This document shows, in pieces, positions 46,303 to 55,673 of a stretch of 64,000 nt of DNA. The stretch lies in the NCBI GenBank assembly GCA_017545665.1, contig JAFWKQ010000116.1:1-64000 (forward strand). Direction: 5' to 3'. The notes beneath the pieces were generated by a model. The model searched no databases, was not told the origin of the DNA, and saw nothing but the letters and a program-made list of their open reading frames with translations. Both the position numbers and the translations under genes were made by a program. Source of the stretch: Atopobiaceae bacterium. Its GTDB lineage: Bacteria; Actinomycetota; Coriobacteriia; Coriobacteriales; Atopobiaceae. The number at the start of each line of letters is the position of its first letter. Position 1 is the first letter of the stretch.

Positions 46303-46746
46303 GTGAGAAAAAATAAAAAAACACGCGAAATGCTAATTGGTGGCATTGCCTTCCTCGCAACTGTGCTCGTCCTGTATGTTACCGGCGTTGGATGTCCCAT
46401 AAAGCTCGCAACCGGCATATCGTGCCCGGGATGCGGGATGACAAGGGCATGGCTCAGCGTGCTTTTGCTGCGCTTTGACCTCGCCCTCGCCTATCACCCA
46501 CTGTTCTGGCTTCTCCCCATAGTCATCGCACTCGTTTCGTTTAGAAAACGGATGCGCCCACGTCTCTATACCGGATTACTCCTTGCATGTATAATTGCAT
46601 TTCTCAGCGTTTGGATTGTGCGCCTCTTCCTACCCTCGGACTCAGGCGTACTCTTCTCAAACCTGTTGCATGAGGACGTGGTGTCAATAGGGCCGCCAAA
46701 GTGGCTCCAGCTCATCCAGCACGTGCTCGCAAGAACTGTTTGTTAG
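46303..46746 (+). CDS. DUF2752 family membrane protein
   Basis: 147 residues with DUF2752 signature CPGCGMTRAW (about 41-50) and CPIKLATG before it. Three hydrophobic segments are visible (about 9-28, 62-80 and 88-108). GTG start preceded by AGGGAG. It may work with the next gene, a zinc-ribbon/DUF4234 protein 14 bases downstream. Function is unknown. Confidence 0.85.
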   Translation: MRKNKKTREMLIGGIAFLATVLVLYVTGVGCPIKLATGISCPGCGMTRAWLSVLLLRFDLALAYHPLFWLLPIVIALVSFRKRMRPRLYTGLLLACIIAFLSVWIVRLFLPSDSGVLFSNLLHEDVVSIGPPKWLQLIQHVLARTVC

Positions 46747-46760
46747 CAATTGGAGGTACT

Positions 46761-47378
46761 ATGTTTTGCCCACACTGCGGTAGCAACGTCCCGGACGGCA
46801 CGCATTTCTGTCCCAACTGTGGCAACCAAATAAGCCTGCAGAACAATACGGGCTATGGGAATGCGCAGCAAGCCCAAACGCCGCCCAGCCCGACCTACGG
46901 GGCCCCAGCGCCCACCCAAATGACGTCCAACCCAACCCCCACACAATCGTATGGAAGTCCCATGCCAGGATCAGCCGGGCCGCTGCGCACCGACCGTGAC
47001 ATCATTATGTACATCCTGCTGTCCATCGTAACGTGCGGAATCTACTCCTACTGGTATATTTACCAGCTCTCGCAAGATGCAAATGCCATTTGCGCTGGCG
47101 ACGACGAGGAGACGCCGGGTCTGCTCATCTTCCTGCTGCTGTCCTTGGTAACGTGTGGAATCTACTCCTACTACTGGATGTACAAGCTTGCCAACCGCCT
47201 GCAGGCAAACGGCCCGCGCTACGGCATAACGATTCAGGAGAACGGATCCGACGTGCTCCTTTGGCTGGTCCTTGGCATCTTTACCTGCGGCATCTGCGCC
47301 TACTTTGCCATGAACATCATCATAAAGAACATGAACGCGCTTTCCGCTTCCTACAACAGCGCAAACGGATACGCATAG
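46761..47378 (+). CDS. Zinc-ribbon DUF4234 membrane protein
   Basis: 205 residues. An N-terminal zinc ribbon (MFCPHCGSNVPDGTHFCPNC) is followed by a Gln/Pro/Thr linker and three repeated membrane hairpins: LSIVTCGIYSYWYIYQL, LSLVTCGIYSYYWMYKL and LGIFTCGICAYFAM, the DUF4234 repeats. GGAGGTACT precedes the ATG at 46761. It is co-transcribed with the DUF2752 gene. Role unknown. Confidence 0.88.
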   Translation: MFCPHCGSNVPDGTHFCPNCGNQISLQNNTGYGNAQQAQTPPSPTYGAPAPTQMTSNPTPTQSYGSPMPGSAGPLRTDRDIIMYILLSIVTCGIYSYWYIYQLSQDANAICAGDDEETPGLLIFLLLSLVTCGIYSYYWMYKLANRLQANGPRYGITIQENGSDVLLWLVLGIFTCGICAYFAMNIIIKNMNALSASYNSANGYA

Positions 47379-47404
47379 GCGAGGGCGAACTGGAAAGGAG
47401 CAGC

Positions 47405-47914
47405 ATGATCGTTCGACGTGCCACGCTGAATGACATGCCCGGAATCAAATGCTCTTGGGTCAGGCCTTAGACGTGCATCGTGCAGGTCGGCCTGACCTTT
47501 TTCGTGCCCATACAAAAAGTTCACTTCCGAGCAGCTGCGTCGGATAATCGCTGACGACGTGCGACCCCTATTCGTTGCCGTAGAGGAAAACTCGCCTGCG
47601 GGACAAATCCTTGGGTATGCCTTCTGCGTGTTCCAGCAGCATCTTGACGACAACATCCTTACTGACGTCTTGACCCTCTGCATCGATGACCTCTGCGCAG
47701 ACAAAACCTTGCGTGGCAAAGGGGCGGACAGAAGAATCTATGATTGCGTCGTGGAATTCGCGCGCGAGCAAGGCGCCTATAGCATTACTCTTAACGTATG
47801 GACTCTGAACAAGAGCACGCATAGGTTCTACGAACATCTTGGACTCACGCCGCAAAAGACGGGAATGGGGTTCATACTGTATTTTCCAGGCAAACATCGC
47901 CAGAGAGGATTCCG
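47405..47914 (+). pseudogene. GNAT acetyltransferase with two frameshifts
   Basis: A good AAGGAG site precedes ATG at 47405, which reads MIVRRATLNDMPGIK and stops at 47468. The family sequence continues in a second frame as LLGQALDVHRAGRPDLFRAH (about 47450-47513) and in a third as KKFTSEQLRRIIADD (from about 47512) on to LNVWTLNKSTHRFYEHLGL. Both shifts fit single-base deletions, one in an A run near 47512. The third frame runs on through the CapA start. Sequencing error is possible; the end is approximate. Confidence 0.85.
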
Positions 47915-47917
47915 TGC

Positions 47918-49585
47918 ATGTCCGACAGAAACGCAAATAATACGCAGCACCCAGACAGACCACGTAAGAAGCGCAGGCCAGACACAACGCGGAAAAAGGG
48001 GACGCGCAGGCCGAACCCCGAGGCGATGCGCAGGCCAAGACCCGAAGCTACGCGCAGGCCACGGCCGAATGCAGGGCAAAGTCAAACCGGCGACCAGAGG
48101 CCAGCGACTTCACAACAGCCAAGGACAGCACGAAGACCGGCTGGTAAAAGGCCCACAAAACGACACGCGGGCTCGAATCGTAACTATGCACCTCGCCATA
48201 CCACGCACCCGCGCAAGCGTAGCCGCACACCCATCGTGGTGGGGTGCATCGTGGCGCTAGTGCTACTCATGGGCGGGTTCTTTGCCGTCCGTGCCTTGAT
48301 ACCCCAGCACCAAGAGGCAACCTCATCTGAGTCGCAGGCAACCGGCGCCTCGACGCAACAGCCCCAAACCACCCAAGCCAACCAAGCTGCGAGCAGTAGT
48401 AGCAGCGACAACAAGGAAACTGCATCTGGCTCAAGCGAAGCGCAACCAAAGAGCAACGTAGAGGTGCCAAAGCGCACCGGCGAGCCAGCCTCCATAAACG
48501 TCATGATGATCGGTGACGTCCTCATGCACGACGAGATCATAGACAGTGGCGCCCAAAGCGACGGTTCCTACAACTTCGATTTTGTGTACGACAACATCAA
48601 GGAATACATCGATGCGGCCGACTGGCGTATCCTCAACCAAGAGACGGTTATGGGCAGTCCCTCCTTAGGCTATCACCTTACCATGGGTGCCGCTGGACCC
48701 AAGATGAACACCCCTACCGCTTTGGCCGATTCCGAGGCTCGCTTTGGCTTCAACACCATTCTTAAGGCAACCAACCACACGCTCGACTTGGGATATGACG
48801 GGCTTGGCCATGAGCTCGACTATTGGAAGGCCACCTATCCAAACATACCTGTGGTGGGCGTGAGCAACCCCAATGCACCCGACGACAAGTCGCAAGACTA
48901 CGTGAACAACGTATACATATTCGAGAAGGACGGCTTTAAGGTTGGCATCCTCAACTATACCTGGGCCACTAACGAGAATATCGACGCAACAACCGACGCA
49001 ACCTACATCTCGTACATGTCTGAGGACAAGATTCGCGCAGACGTTGAGAAGGCACGTGCTGCCGGCGCAGAGATGCTGGTAGCCTGCCCGCATTGGGGCA
49101 TTGAGTACGACACCACACCCTCCGAGGAGGAACAGACCTACTCCAAGCTCTTCTGCGACTTGGGCGTAGACCTCATATTCGGTTCCCACCCACACATCCT
49201 GCAACCAGTTGAGCTCCTACAGAATGCCGAAGGTCACAAGACGGTGTGCTACTATTCCATGGGCAACTACGTGGCGGCAAGCCTCATGGAACCTGACTCA
49301 CTCGTTGGCGGCATCGCGCGAGCGACGCTGAATCGTGCGGAGGACGGCACCTACAGCGTATCTGCCGCAAGCCTCGTTCCTACCGTAATCTGCCATACCT
49401 ACGGTCCGAACATGACCGCCTTCCCCATAACAAAATGGACAAATGACCTTGCGGCACAAAGCACGCGCCCGCAGCTCACGCCCGACTATGCGAATTCGTT
49501 CTGCGCGAACGTGCTTGGCCAGGGCTATGACACCTCAAGCGGAACCTACACGCTCGACGTAAACGGCAAGGCTCGCACCGTATAA
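47918..49585 (+). CDS. CapA-family (PGA_cap) metallophosphatase-like membrane protein
   Basis: 555 residues. The first 100 residues are Arg/Pro/Thr-rich with degenerate RRPRPEA repeats, then a membrane helix (about 105-127), a Ser/Gln/Thr-rich wall-spanning linker and the CapA domain from about 190: GDVLMHDE, LNQETVMG, KATNHTLDLG, CPHWGIEYD and FGSHPHILQP. The domain resembles poly-gamma-glutamate CapA and calcineurin-like enzymes; no capB/capC is present, so a cell-envelope hydrolase is possible. AGAGAGG precedes the start. Confidence 0.9.
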   Translation: MSDRNANNTQHPDRPRKKRRPDTTRKKGTRRPNPEAMRRPRPEATRRPRPNAGQSQTGDQRPATSQQPRTARRPAGKRPTKRHAGSNRNYAPRHTTHPRKRSRTPIVVGCIVALVLLMGGFFAVRALIPQHQEATSSESQATGASTQQPQTTQANQAASSSSSDNKETASGSSEAQPKSNVEVPKRTGEPASINVMMIGDVLMHDEIIDSGAQSDGSYNFDFVYDNIKEYIDAADWRILNQETVMGSPSLGYHLTMGAAGPKMNTPTALADSEARFGFNTILKATNHTLDLGYDGLGHELDYWKATYPNIPVVGVSNPNAPDDKSQDYVNNVYIFEKDGFKVGILNYTWATNENIDATTDATYISYMSEDKIRADVEKARAAGAEMLVACPHWGIEYDTTPSEEEQTYSKLFCDLGVDLIFGSHPHILQPVELLQNAEGHKTVCYYSMGNYVAASLMEPDSLVGGIARATLNRAEDGTYSVSAASLVPTVICHTYGPNMTAFPITKWTNDLAAQSTRPQLTPDYANSFCANVLGQGYDTSSGTYTLDVNGKARTV

Positions 49586-49607
49586 AACCCGCTCGAAAGC
49601 CCCGTGC

Positions 49608-49672
49608 CAGTCCGCTCGGCTCAGCGTTCGCTACGCGATTCGCCGGCGGACAGGGGTGGCCCCTCCGTTTGC
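49608..49672. repeat. Possible divergent family A element
   Basis: Short arms TCCGCTCGGC and GCCGGCGGA flank GCGTTCGCTACGC, and a second small hairpin GGGG-TGG-CCCC follows. It lies past the CapA stop and may be its terminator. Relation to family A is uncertain. Confidence 0.35.
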
Positions 49673-49726
49673 CACTCCATACGCAAGGCCTCCATCATTG
49701 GAAGCGGTGTTTACCAGCCATACAAT

Positions 49727-50719
49727 CTAAACAAAGATGCCCACCACGAAGGCACACAGTCCGCCAAGAACCATGGTTGCCGGCAACGTGGTGAACCACG
49801 CCTTCACAATGCTTCCGGCAACTCCCCAGCGAACCTTCTTTGCACCTTTGGCACTGCCTGCGCCCATGATGGCGGTGGTTACGACCTGCGTCGTGCTTAC
49901 CGGAGCACCGAAGGCAGTCATCGTCTCGATTGCAATTGCCGATGAGGTTTCGGACACAAAGCCTACCACGGGCTCGAGCTTGGTTACGCCAGCACCAACG
50001 GTTTTCATAATGCGCTGGCCGCCAATGGAGGTACCCAGCGCCATGGTCGCCGCACAGAAGAGCTTGACCCACAGCGGCACGCCCGATCCCGCCGCCAGCT
50101 CACCACTGCCAATGAGGGCTAGGGTAATGATGCCCATGGTCTTTTGCGCGTCGTTGTTGCCATGACTATAGGCCATGAACATAGAGCTTACGATTTGTGC
50201 CTTGTGGAATAGGCCGTTCGCCTTGCTCGGTCTCCAATTGGCAAATAACTCGAATACGAGCTTCATGAAGAAAAATCCCAAGGCCAATCCGATGATGGGC
50301 GAGGTGAACAGTGGTATTACCACCTTCCACAGCACGCCCTCCCACATGATGTGCTGAATTCCGCCCGAGAATACGATGGTGGCTCCAATGAGGCTGCCAA
50401 TAAGCGCATGGGACGAGCTGCTGGGTATTCCCTGCCACCATGTGAACAAGTCCCAAATAATGGCGCCAAGTAGCGCCGCGAGAATCACATAGAGCTCTAG
50501 TTGTACGTCTATGAGGCCATGAGCGATGGTCATAGCGACTTTCTCGCTCATAAGGGCGCCGATGAAGTTCATGGTGGCGCTCATAAGAATGGCTACGCGC
50601 GGGGGAAGTGCACGGGTATACACCGTCGTCGCAATGGCGTTCGCCGTGTCGTGAAACCCGTTAATAAACTCAAAGGTAAATGCGGCCGCAAGTACGGCCA
50701 GAAGCAGTCCGCTAAGCAT
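49727..50719 (-). CDS. pit: Inorganic phosphate transporter, PiT family
   Basis: 330 residues. Duplicated PiT signatures NGFHDTANAIAT (about 20-31) and YSHGNNDAQKTMG (about 190) sit in a multi-helix membrane protein starting LLLAVLAAAFTFEFI. It imports phosphate with protons or sodium. Its start overlaps the stop of the DUF47 gene by 8 bases, and the two are a common pair. It is last in the operon. Confidence 0.95.
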   Translation of the reverse strand: MLSGLLLAVLAAAFTFEFINGFHDTANAIATTVYTRALPPRVAILMSATMNFIGALMSEKVAMTIAHGLIDVQLELYVILAALLGAIIWDLFTWWQGIPSSSSHALIGSLIGATIVFSGGIQHIMWEGVLWKVVIPLFTSPIIGLALGFFFMKLVFELFANWRPSKANGLFHKAQIVSSMFMAYSHGNNDAQKTMGIITLALIGSGELAAGSGVPLWVKLFCAATMALGTSIGGQRIMKTVGAGVTKLEPVVGFVSETSSAIAIETMTAFGAPVSTTQVVTTAIMGAGSAKGAKKVRWGVAGSIVKAWFTTLPATMVLGGLCAFVVGIFV

Positions 50720-51338
50720 TTTTCATTACCACGCCCTGGACGATGTCGCATGCGTGTTCGCATGCGTTCAGGGCGAGCTCCATGCGGTCCAGTACACGTG
50801 ACCACTTCATAATTTCCAAGGTCGGGACGCCCTCGCGGAAGAGGTCTGCCAACGCCATCTTATACACGGCGTCACCCTCATCCTCAATGGCGTCCACCCC
50901 AAGCGCAAGTTCCATAACCGTCTTGTCCTTTTTGAAATTGGAAAGGCGATCCGTGATCTTTGCCAACTCTCCGATTGCCTGTACGGTTATGTCCGCAAGC
51001 TTAATGGCCTCGGGGCGCATGTCCTCCACGCCAAAGAGTTCGAGCCTGCTGGCGGCAGCCTCCATATAGTCAACTACATCGTCCATACGCTTGGTAAGGA
51101 CGCCTATGTCCTCGCGGTCGAACGGCGTAATAAAGGAATTGGAGAGCTCCATAAAGATCTTCTTTGCCTGATCGTCGCAGACGTTCTCGTAGTCCTTCAT
51201 GCTGCGAACCAAGAGTCTATTGGAGGGATAATCCTCAGAGAAAATCTTCTTGTATACCTCCCCCACCGTCACGAGCTTTTCGCCATACTCCCTAAATAGG
51301 CGGTAGAAGACGTCTTCCCTACGTTTTACTCTACTCAT
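50712..51338 (-). CDS. DUF47/PhoU-like phosphate transport accessory protein
   Basis: 208 residues, helical, with the DUF47 (PhoU_div) pattern: EDVFYRLFREYGEKL, MKDYENVCDDQ, SFITPFDREDIGVLTKRMDDVVDYME, and a final DRMELALNACEHACDIVQG. It likely regulates the PiT transporter. The overlap with pit and a common promoter support co-expression. Confidence 0.9.
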   Translation of the reverse strand: MSRVKRREDVFYRLFREYGEKLVTVGEVYKKIFSEDYPSNRLLVRSMKDYENVCDDQAKKIFMELSNSFITPFDREDIGVLTKRMDDVVDYMEAAASRLELFGVEDMRPEAIKLADITVQAIGELAKITDRLSNFKKDKTVMELALGVDAIEDEGDAVYKMALADLFREGVPTLEIMKWSRVLDRMELALNACEHACDIVQGVVMKNA

Positions 51339-51383
51339 ATGAGTTCACCTCTTTCTGGGTGTGCGACCACGAAGGTCGAATGC

Positions 51384-51412
51384 ATTGTACGAGATGTATC
51401 AATATGTGTCAC
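51384..51412 (-). promoter_or_regulatory. Promoter of the DUF47-pit operon
   Basis: On the minus strand GTGACA (-35, 51412-51407) is 17 bases from TACAAT (-10, 51389-51384), about 45 bases before the start codon. The best sigma-70-like promoter seen in the window. Confidence 0.6.
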
Positions 51413-51574
51413 TAGCCCGTCGCCGAATTGAGGTGTTTTTGCCCTAAAGGGTTCATACGTTAAATACTGATAAGCTATTATGCCTATAACAACATCAGCG
51501 TTTCTCCATAAGTGTCCATCCTGTACAATACGCGTCGTTTACGTTTTCGTTCAGCAGAGAAAAGAGATTCACCC

Positions 51575-53038
51575 ATGTCACTTGACACCTGGAACGTAGG
51601 CTTCCATCTTCGCTCGCCAAAGTACTGGCTCAACGACCCCAACGGACTCTGCCAGTTTGGGGGAACCTATCGCTTCTTCTATCAATACAACGATTCCTGG
51701 CCTCACGCCGACCAAAAGGCTTGGGGGCAATTCGCGTCGGAGGACCTCGTTCATTGGCGTTATGAGGGCGTTTCCATAGAGCCCAGTATGTATGAGGACA
51801 AAAACGGCGTCTATTCCGGCACTACCGTAATCGAGCGTGGGGCCGCGTCCGATGGAACCGATTTGTTGAGGGCTTACTATACCGGTAACGTTATAGATCC
51901 TGGCCCCAACCACAGTCCCATGGACTGGGGCCACGTGGTGGAAGGGCGTGAGGCAAATCAGATAACCTGCGTCTCTACCGATGGCGTGCACTTTGGGCCC
52001 AAGCAGGTCCTCCTCAGGAATGCCGACTACCCCAATAACTGCAGCCTACACGTGCGCGACCCCAAGGTCTGGATTCAGGATGAAACCTATTACATGCTAC
52101 TCGGCGCACGCGATACGCTCGATACGGGTATGTGTTTGCTATACAGCTCGCCCAACGGCCTTAATTGGAACATCGTGCACGAGATCCGACCCCAATACCC
52201 CTTTGGATATATGTGGGAATGCCCCAATCTCGTCTCGTTGGATGGACGTGACTATTTGGCAGTGTCACCCCAAGGTCTCCCCCGCGAATTCGATCGGTGG
52301 CACAATCGGTGTCAGGCCGGATACTTTCCCCTTCCCTCCGCCGTACTCTCTACGCAGGAAGTGGATGAGCGCACCTTCGTCGAATGGGACCACGGCCACG
52401 ACTTCTATGCGCCACAAACCTTTGTCGACGAATCAGGGCGGTCGATTTTGGTGGGTTGGCTCGGCGGCTTCGATCGTGCCTATGAATACACGCCAGACGG
52501 ACTCGACTGGTGCCACTGTCTTACGGTGCCACGCCTGCTCACACGCGACGAAAGCACAGGCCTCCTCTTGCAGAATCCCGTACCCGAGCTCGACGACTTG
52601 CACATAAAGCGAGAGGACATACGCGCAGACGCACCAACCGCCATACCGGGACGTTTTGCAGACATAGCGCTTGCAGGCATCCAAGGAGAGGGATCGCTCT
52701 CGCTCGACGACGACATCGAGGTATTCTTTAAAGACGGGCGCCTGGGACTTCGCTATGCGCTCCCTTCGAGCGCCGCTGGCCGAGAAGAGCGTTCGGTGCC
52801 TTGTGAAGCGCTTTTTGACCTGCGCGTACTCGTAGACGGTTCGGTTGTGGAGGCATATGCAAACGGAGGCGCCTTGGTCTTTTCGTCACGCTGGTTTTGC
52901 ACTCAAAAGCCCACGCTCAGCGTGCAGTCGGCCTTTAATGCTGCACAGGCATGCGTATGGTCCATGGAGGACGCGATGCGTAAGATGTATGCAACGGCAA
53001 AGGCGCCGCGACTCCATATGGACGGGCGGATTCGCTAA
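51575..53038 (+). CDS. GH32 glycoside hydrolase (sucrose-6-phosphate hydrolase-like)
   Basis: 487 residues. GH32 motifs: WLNDPNG (nucleophile Asp21), HVRDPK and the acid Glu in WECPNLV (about Glu214), then a C-terminal beta-sandwich module. With no signal peptide it acts in the cytoplasm on sucrose-6-phosphate or fructo-oligosaccharides. The start at 51575 has a weak site; a 21-codon upstream extension is possible. It stands alone, followed 66 bases later by a YbjN-like gene. Confidence 0.93.
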   Translation: MSLDTWNVGFHLRSPKYWLNDPNGLCQFGGTYRFFYQYNDSWPHADQKAWGQFASEDLVHWRYEGVSIEPSMYEDKNGVYSGTTVIERGAASDGTDLLRAYYTGNVIDPGPNHSPMDWGHVVEGREANQITCVSTDGVHFGPKQVLLRNADYPNNCSLHVRDPKVWIQDETYYMLLGARDTLDTGMCLLYSSPNGLNWNIVHEIRPQYPFGYMWECPNLVSLDGRDYLAVSPQGLPREFDRWHNRCQAGYFPLPSAVLSTQEVDERTFVEWDHGHDFYAPQTFVDESGRSILVGWLGGFDRAYEYTPDGLDWCHCLTVPRLLTRDESTGLLLQNPVPELDDLHIKREDIRADAPTAIPGRFADIALAGIQGEGSLSLDDDIEVFFKDGRLGLRYALPSSAAGREERSVPCEALFDLRVLVDGSVVEAYANGGALVFSSRWFCTQKPTLSVQSAFNAAQACVWSMEDAMRKMYATAKAPRLHMDGRIR

Positions 53039-53104
53039 GGCTCAAAGCATAACGGGCGTAACGGTGTAAAATGGTACAGACGTCAGACGAGGTGAGGAGC
53101 ACAC

Positions 53105-53530
53105 ATGGCAACAGGATCAGCTAACCTCATAGCATTCGAAACCGCCCTCGACCAGCGAGGCATAAAGTACGCAGAGCTCGAAAACGCCAAACAACCGGCG
53201 GTTCGCATAGGCTACAGCCTGCAGAACATGAACCACCTTGATGTCTTCTTCTGGTTTGATGAGGATGGCGAGACCATGCACTTTGGCAGTGGCGTGGTAG
53301 CGCACGTTCCCGAGAACAAGACCGAAGAGGCGCTTAAGGCCATCAATGCCGCCAACGTAAACTATCGTTGGCTTACGTTCTTCCTCGATAAGGACAACGA
53401 CATCGTGGCAAGCGGAGACCAGATACTTGCTCCCGATGTGATTGGTGACACCTGCCACGAATTGTTGCAACGCACGCTCAACATCTGCGACGAGGCATAT
53501 TCCACGTTCATGAAGGCCATCTGGGCATAA
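53105..53530 (+). CDS. YbjN-domain protein
   Basis: 141 residues resembling YbjN (bacterial sensory transduction regulator-like) proteins: FETALDQRGIKYAELENAKQ, VFFWFDEDGETMHFGSGVVA, NYRWLTFFLDKDNDIVASGD and a helical C-terminus. No catalytic motif. GAGGTGAGG precedes the start. Its terminator is the family C hairpin at 53541. Function unknown; a chaperone-like fold is known for relatives. Confidence 0.82.
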   Translation: MATGSANLIAFETALDQRGIKYAELENAKQPAVRIGYSLQNMNHLDVFFWFDEDGETMHFGSGVVAHVPENKTEEALKAINAANVNYRWLTFFLDKDNDIVASGDQILAPDVIGDTCHELLQRTLNICDEAYSTFMKAIWA

Positions 53531-53540
53531 CGCTGCCCTA

Positions 53541-53602
53541 AATTGGTAACAGGCCCCGAGTTGAGATTTTGGAGAACCTCAACTCGGGGTCTGTTTCCAA
53601 TT
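53541..53602. terminator. 25-bp-stem bidirectional terminator, family C copy 4
   Basis: Arms of 25 bases at 53541-53565 and 53578-53602 pair with two mismatches (AATTGGTAACAGGCCCC and complement outermost). It lies between convergent YbjN and VWA genes. Confidence 0.85.
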
Positions 53603-53624
53603 AAGCGTACCACCCCTACCCTAC

Positions 53625-55448
53625 CTAGTTCTTCTCTGCGAGATCCACAAGCCGCAGGAAGTCGGTGCGCAACTCTTCTGTGGGCTTTCCCACAAGCTTT
53701 CGAATCCCATCGTAGGAGGATGACCCCTTGAACTCCGAGTCACGAAGCAGCATGCCGAACTCCGTTACCGCCGCCGCGAATCGCCAGTCGTCGCCGGGAT
53801 CGTCACTCCAGCTCTTGTCATCTACCACGAGCTCCTGCTCCTGCACGGCCTTGCCATCGATTGGCATATAGCGCAGCTTGGCCGTAAGCCACTCCGCCCC
53901 ATTGCTCGTCTCCTGGGACGACTTTTCGTACTTGAGGTTTGGCACGTCTATGTTCATGGCCGAGTCCACAGGTACGATTTCGTATACAACCGTAAACTGA
54001 CTGGATGGCCCCACCTCGCCGGCATCCTTGGCGTCGTTTTTAAAGTCCTCAGCGGCCATGGTACGATTCTCGTAGCCCACCAAACGATAGCCCTTAATCT
54101 TGGCGGGATTGAACTCTACCTGCACTTTTACATCATTCGCAAAGGGTACCAGATTGGCCGTAAGGCGCTGTCCGAACACACGCTTGGCTTCCTGCTCGCA
54201 ATCGATGTAGTGATACGATCCGTTGCCGTGGTCGGCGAGGGTCTCCATCTTATTGTCCTTGTAGTTCCCAGCGCCAAAACCCAGAACCGAAAGGTACACG
54301 CCGCTCTCGCGCTTTTTGTCCACAAAGTCGTGCAGATCGCTTTCGCTGGTCATACCTACGTTGAGGTCGCCATCGGACGCCATAACAATGCGGTTCACGC
54401 CGCCTTGTATAAACTGCTTTTGCGCTATGTCATACGCCATACGCAATCCCGCCTCACCATTGGTCGAGCCATGCGCCTTGAGTCCACGAATGGCCTTCAT
54501 TATGGCTTGCTGGTTGGTGCCGCTCTCGCCTTCCAGGACTACCTCTTCCTCGCCCGAGTAGGTAACGATGGATATGCGATCCTTCTCACCCAGCTGGTCC
54601 ACAAGCTCGCCAAATGCGCTTTGAAGGAGCGGGAGCTTGTCTGGGTCATCCATGGACCCCGACACATCAATAAGAAACACCAGGTTGGCACCTTTTTCGC
54701 GCACGGCCTTGTCCTCAGGCGCCGTGGCATAGCCCAACACCAACAGATTGGTGTCCTTGTTCCATGGGCATGCACCTGCTCGTGCGTTTATGGCAAAGCC
54801 CTTCCCGTCCTTTGGCGCCTCGTAAGCATAGTCAAAGTAGTTGACCATTTCCTCTATGCGAACTGCTCCGGTGGGAATGATGTTCTGGCTCTCCAAATAC
54901 CGCTCGTCAACATCCGCGTCTTCAATCACATCCACTGGCTTCGACGTCTTTTTCGAGTCCGTCTTCTGTTCCTTATTGGAGTCGGCGCTCACCTTAGTCT
55001 TAAAGCCCTGTGTAAGCATACGGCGCAAGTTTGCGTAGCTTGCGGTGTCAACATCTGCGGAAACCGTAGATAGCGGACTGGTTTGCGTAGACACAAACCC
55101 GCTCTCGTTTATCTTGCCGTACTCCTCGGTGTTGAAGTCCGGCATCGACGGCACATAACCGTTGGTCATGGCAGAGTCCGCGTCCGTCATTACTTCTAAC
55201 CCCATGTTTTGGGCATCGCCCATAGACGTAGACTCTGCCGATGGGCTCTGCTGCCCGTCTTCCCGCTTTTGCTGCTCGGTTGCCTGCGGCTGTGAGCTCG
55301 ATTGTGACTGCGAGCTACTTTGCGGTTGCTCGCTCGGCTTGGCACCCTGGCTGTCGAACGGTACCGGCGAAAGACTGCAGGCCGCTAGCCCGATGGCGAG
55401 CGCGCACGCAAGTGCTCCCCGAGCAAAAGACTTCGTGTTGTCGATCAT
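53625..55448 (-). CDS. VWA-domain lipoprotein (YfbK-like)
   Basis: 607 residues. Lipobox LAAC (Cys24), a Ser/Gln-rich linker (about 30-75), an N-terminal YfbK domain with VSTDVDTASYANLR-like residues (SADVDTASYANLRRML), a VWA domain with MIDAS motif DVSGSMDDPDK (about 268-278) and a C-terminal DUF3520-type domain. It is probably anchored outside the membrane and binds metal/protein ligands. It follows the sigma/anti-sigma pair, 225 bases upstream, and may be their target. Confidence 0.92.
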   Translation of the reverse strand: MIDNTKSFARGALACALAIGLAACSLSPVPFDSQGAKPSEQPQSSSQSQSSSQPQATEQQKREDGQQSPSAESTSMGDAQNMGLEVMTDADSAMTNGYVPSMPDFNTEEYGKINESGFVSTQTSPLSTVSADVDTASYANLRRMLTQGFKTKVSADSNKEQKTDSKKTSKPVDVIEDADVDERYLESQNIIPTGAVRIEEMVNYFDYAYEAPKDGKGFAINARAGACPWNKDTNLLVLGYATAPEDKAVREKGANLVFLIDVSGSMDDPDKLPLLQSAFGELVDQLGEKDRISIVTYSGEEEVVLEGESGTNQQAIMKAIRGLKAHGSTNGEAGLRMAYDIAQKQFIQGGVNRIVMASDGDLNVGMTSESDLHDFVDKKRESGVYLSVLGFGAGNYKDNKMETLADHGNGSYHYIDCEQEAKRVFGQRLTANLVPFANDVKVQVEFNPAKIKGYRLVGYENRTMAAEDFKNDAKDAGEVGPSSQFTVVYEIVPVDSAMNIDVPNLKYEKSSQETSNGAEWLTAKLRYMPIDGKAVQEQELVVDDKSWSDDPGDDWRFAAAVTEFGMLLRDSEFKGSSSYDGIRKLVGKPTEELRTDFLRLVDLAEKN

Positions 55449-55492
55449 GGCAACTCCTTTCTGGCCACCTTATAACCAACATACGAGCAATC

Positions 55493-55532
55493 AGGCCAAA
55501 TTGTCGGAACTTTTTTCCAATCGGCCAAATTG
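55493..55532. repeat. Direct repeat GGCCAAATTG upstream of VWA gene
   Basis: GGCCAAATTG occurs at 55494-55503 and 55523-55532, 29 bases apart (about three helical turns), just before the VWA gene. It could be a paired regulator site; promoter elements nearby are weak. Confidence 0.4.
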
Positions 55533-55673
55533 AAGCACCGCGGTGTTCGAATTTCGCGTATTTTGCGAACCATTTCGATGGGCAGACAAGCCCGAGAGCC
55601 AAAAAAGTGGACCCGCCAGAAGAAAAGCGTCCTCCATGCAACCGCAGGCTCAAGAGTCAGATAAACCTGCGAC

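Noticed and set aside
47458-47502. Terminator GGTCAGGCC/GGCCTGACC with five T inside the GNAT gene
   Set aside because: The same bases encode the conserved GNAT segment GQALDVHRAGRPDLF, so the hairpin is probably incidental, though it could still act.
49604-49655. Seventh family A copy
   Set aside because: Arms are short and the core differs at many positions; kept only as a low-confidence element.
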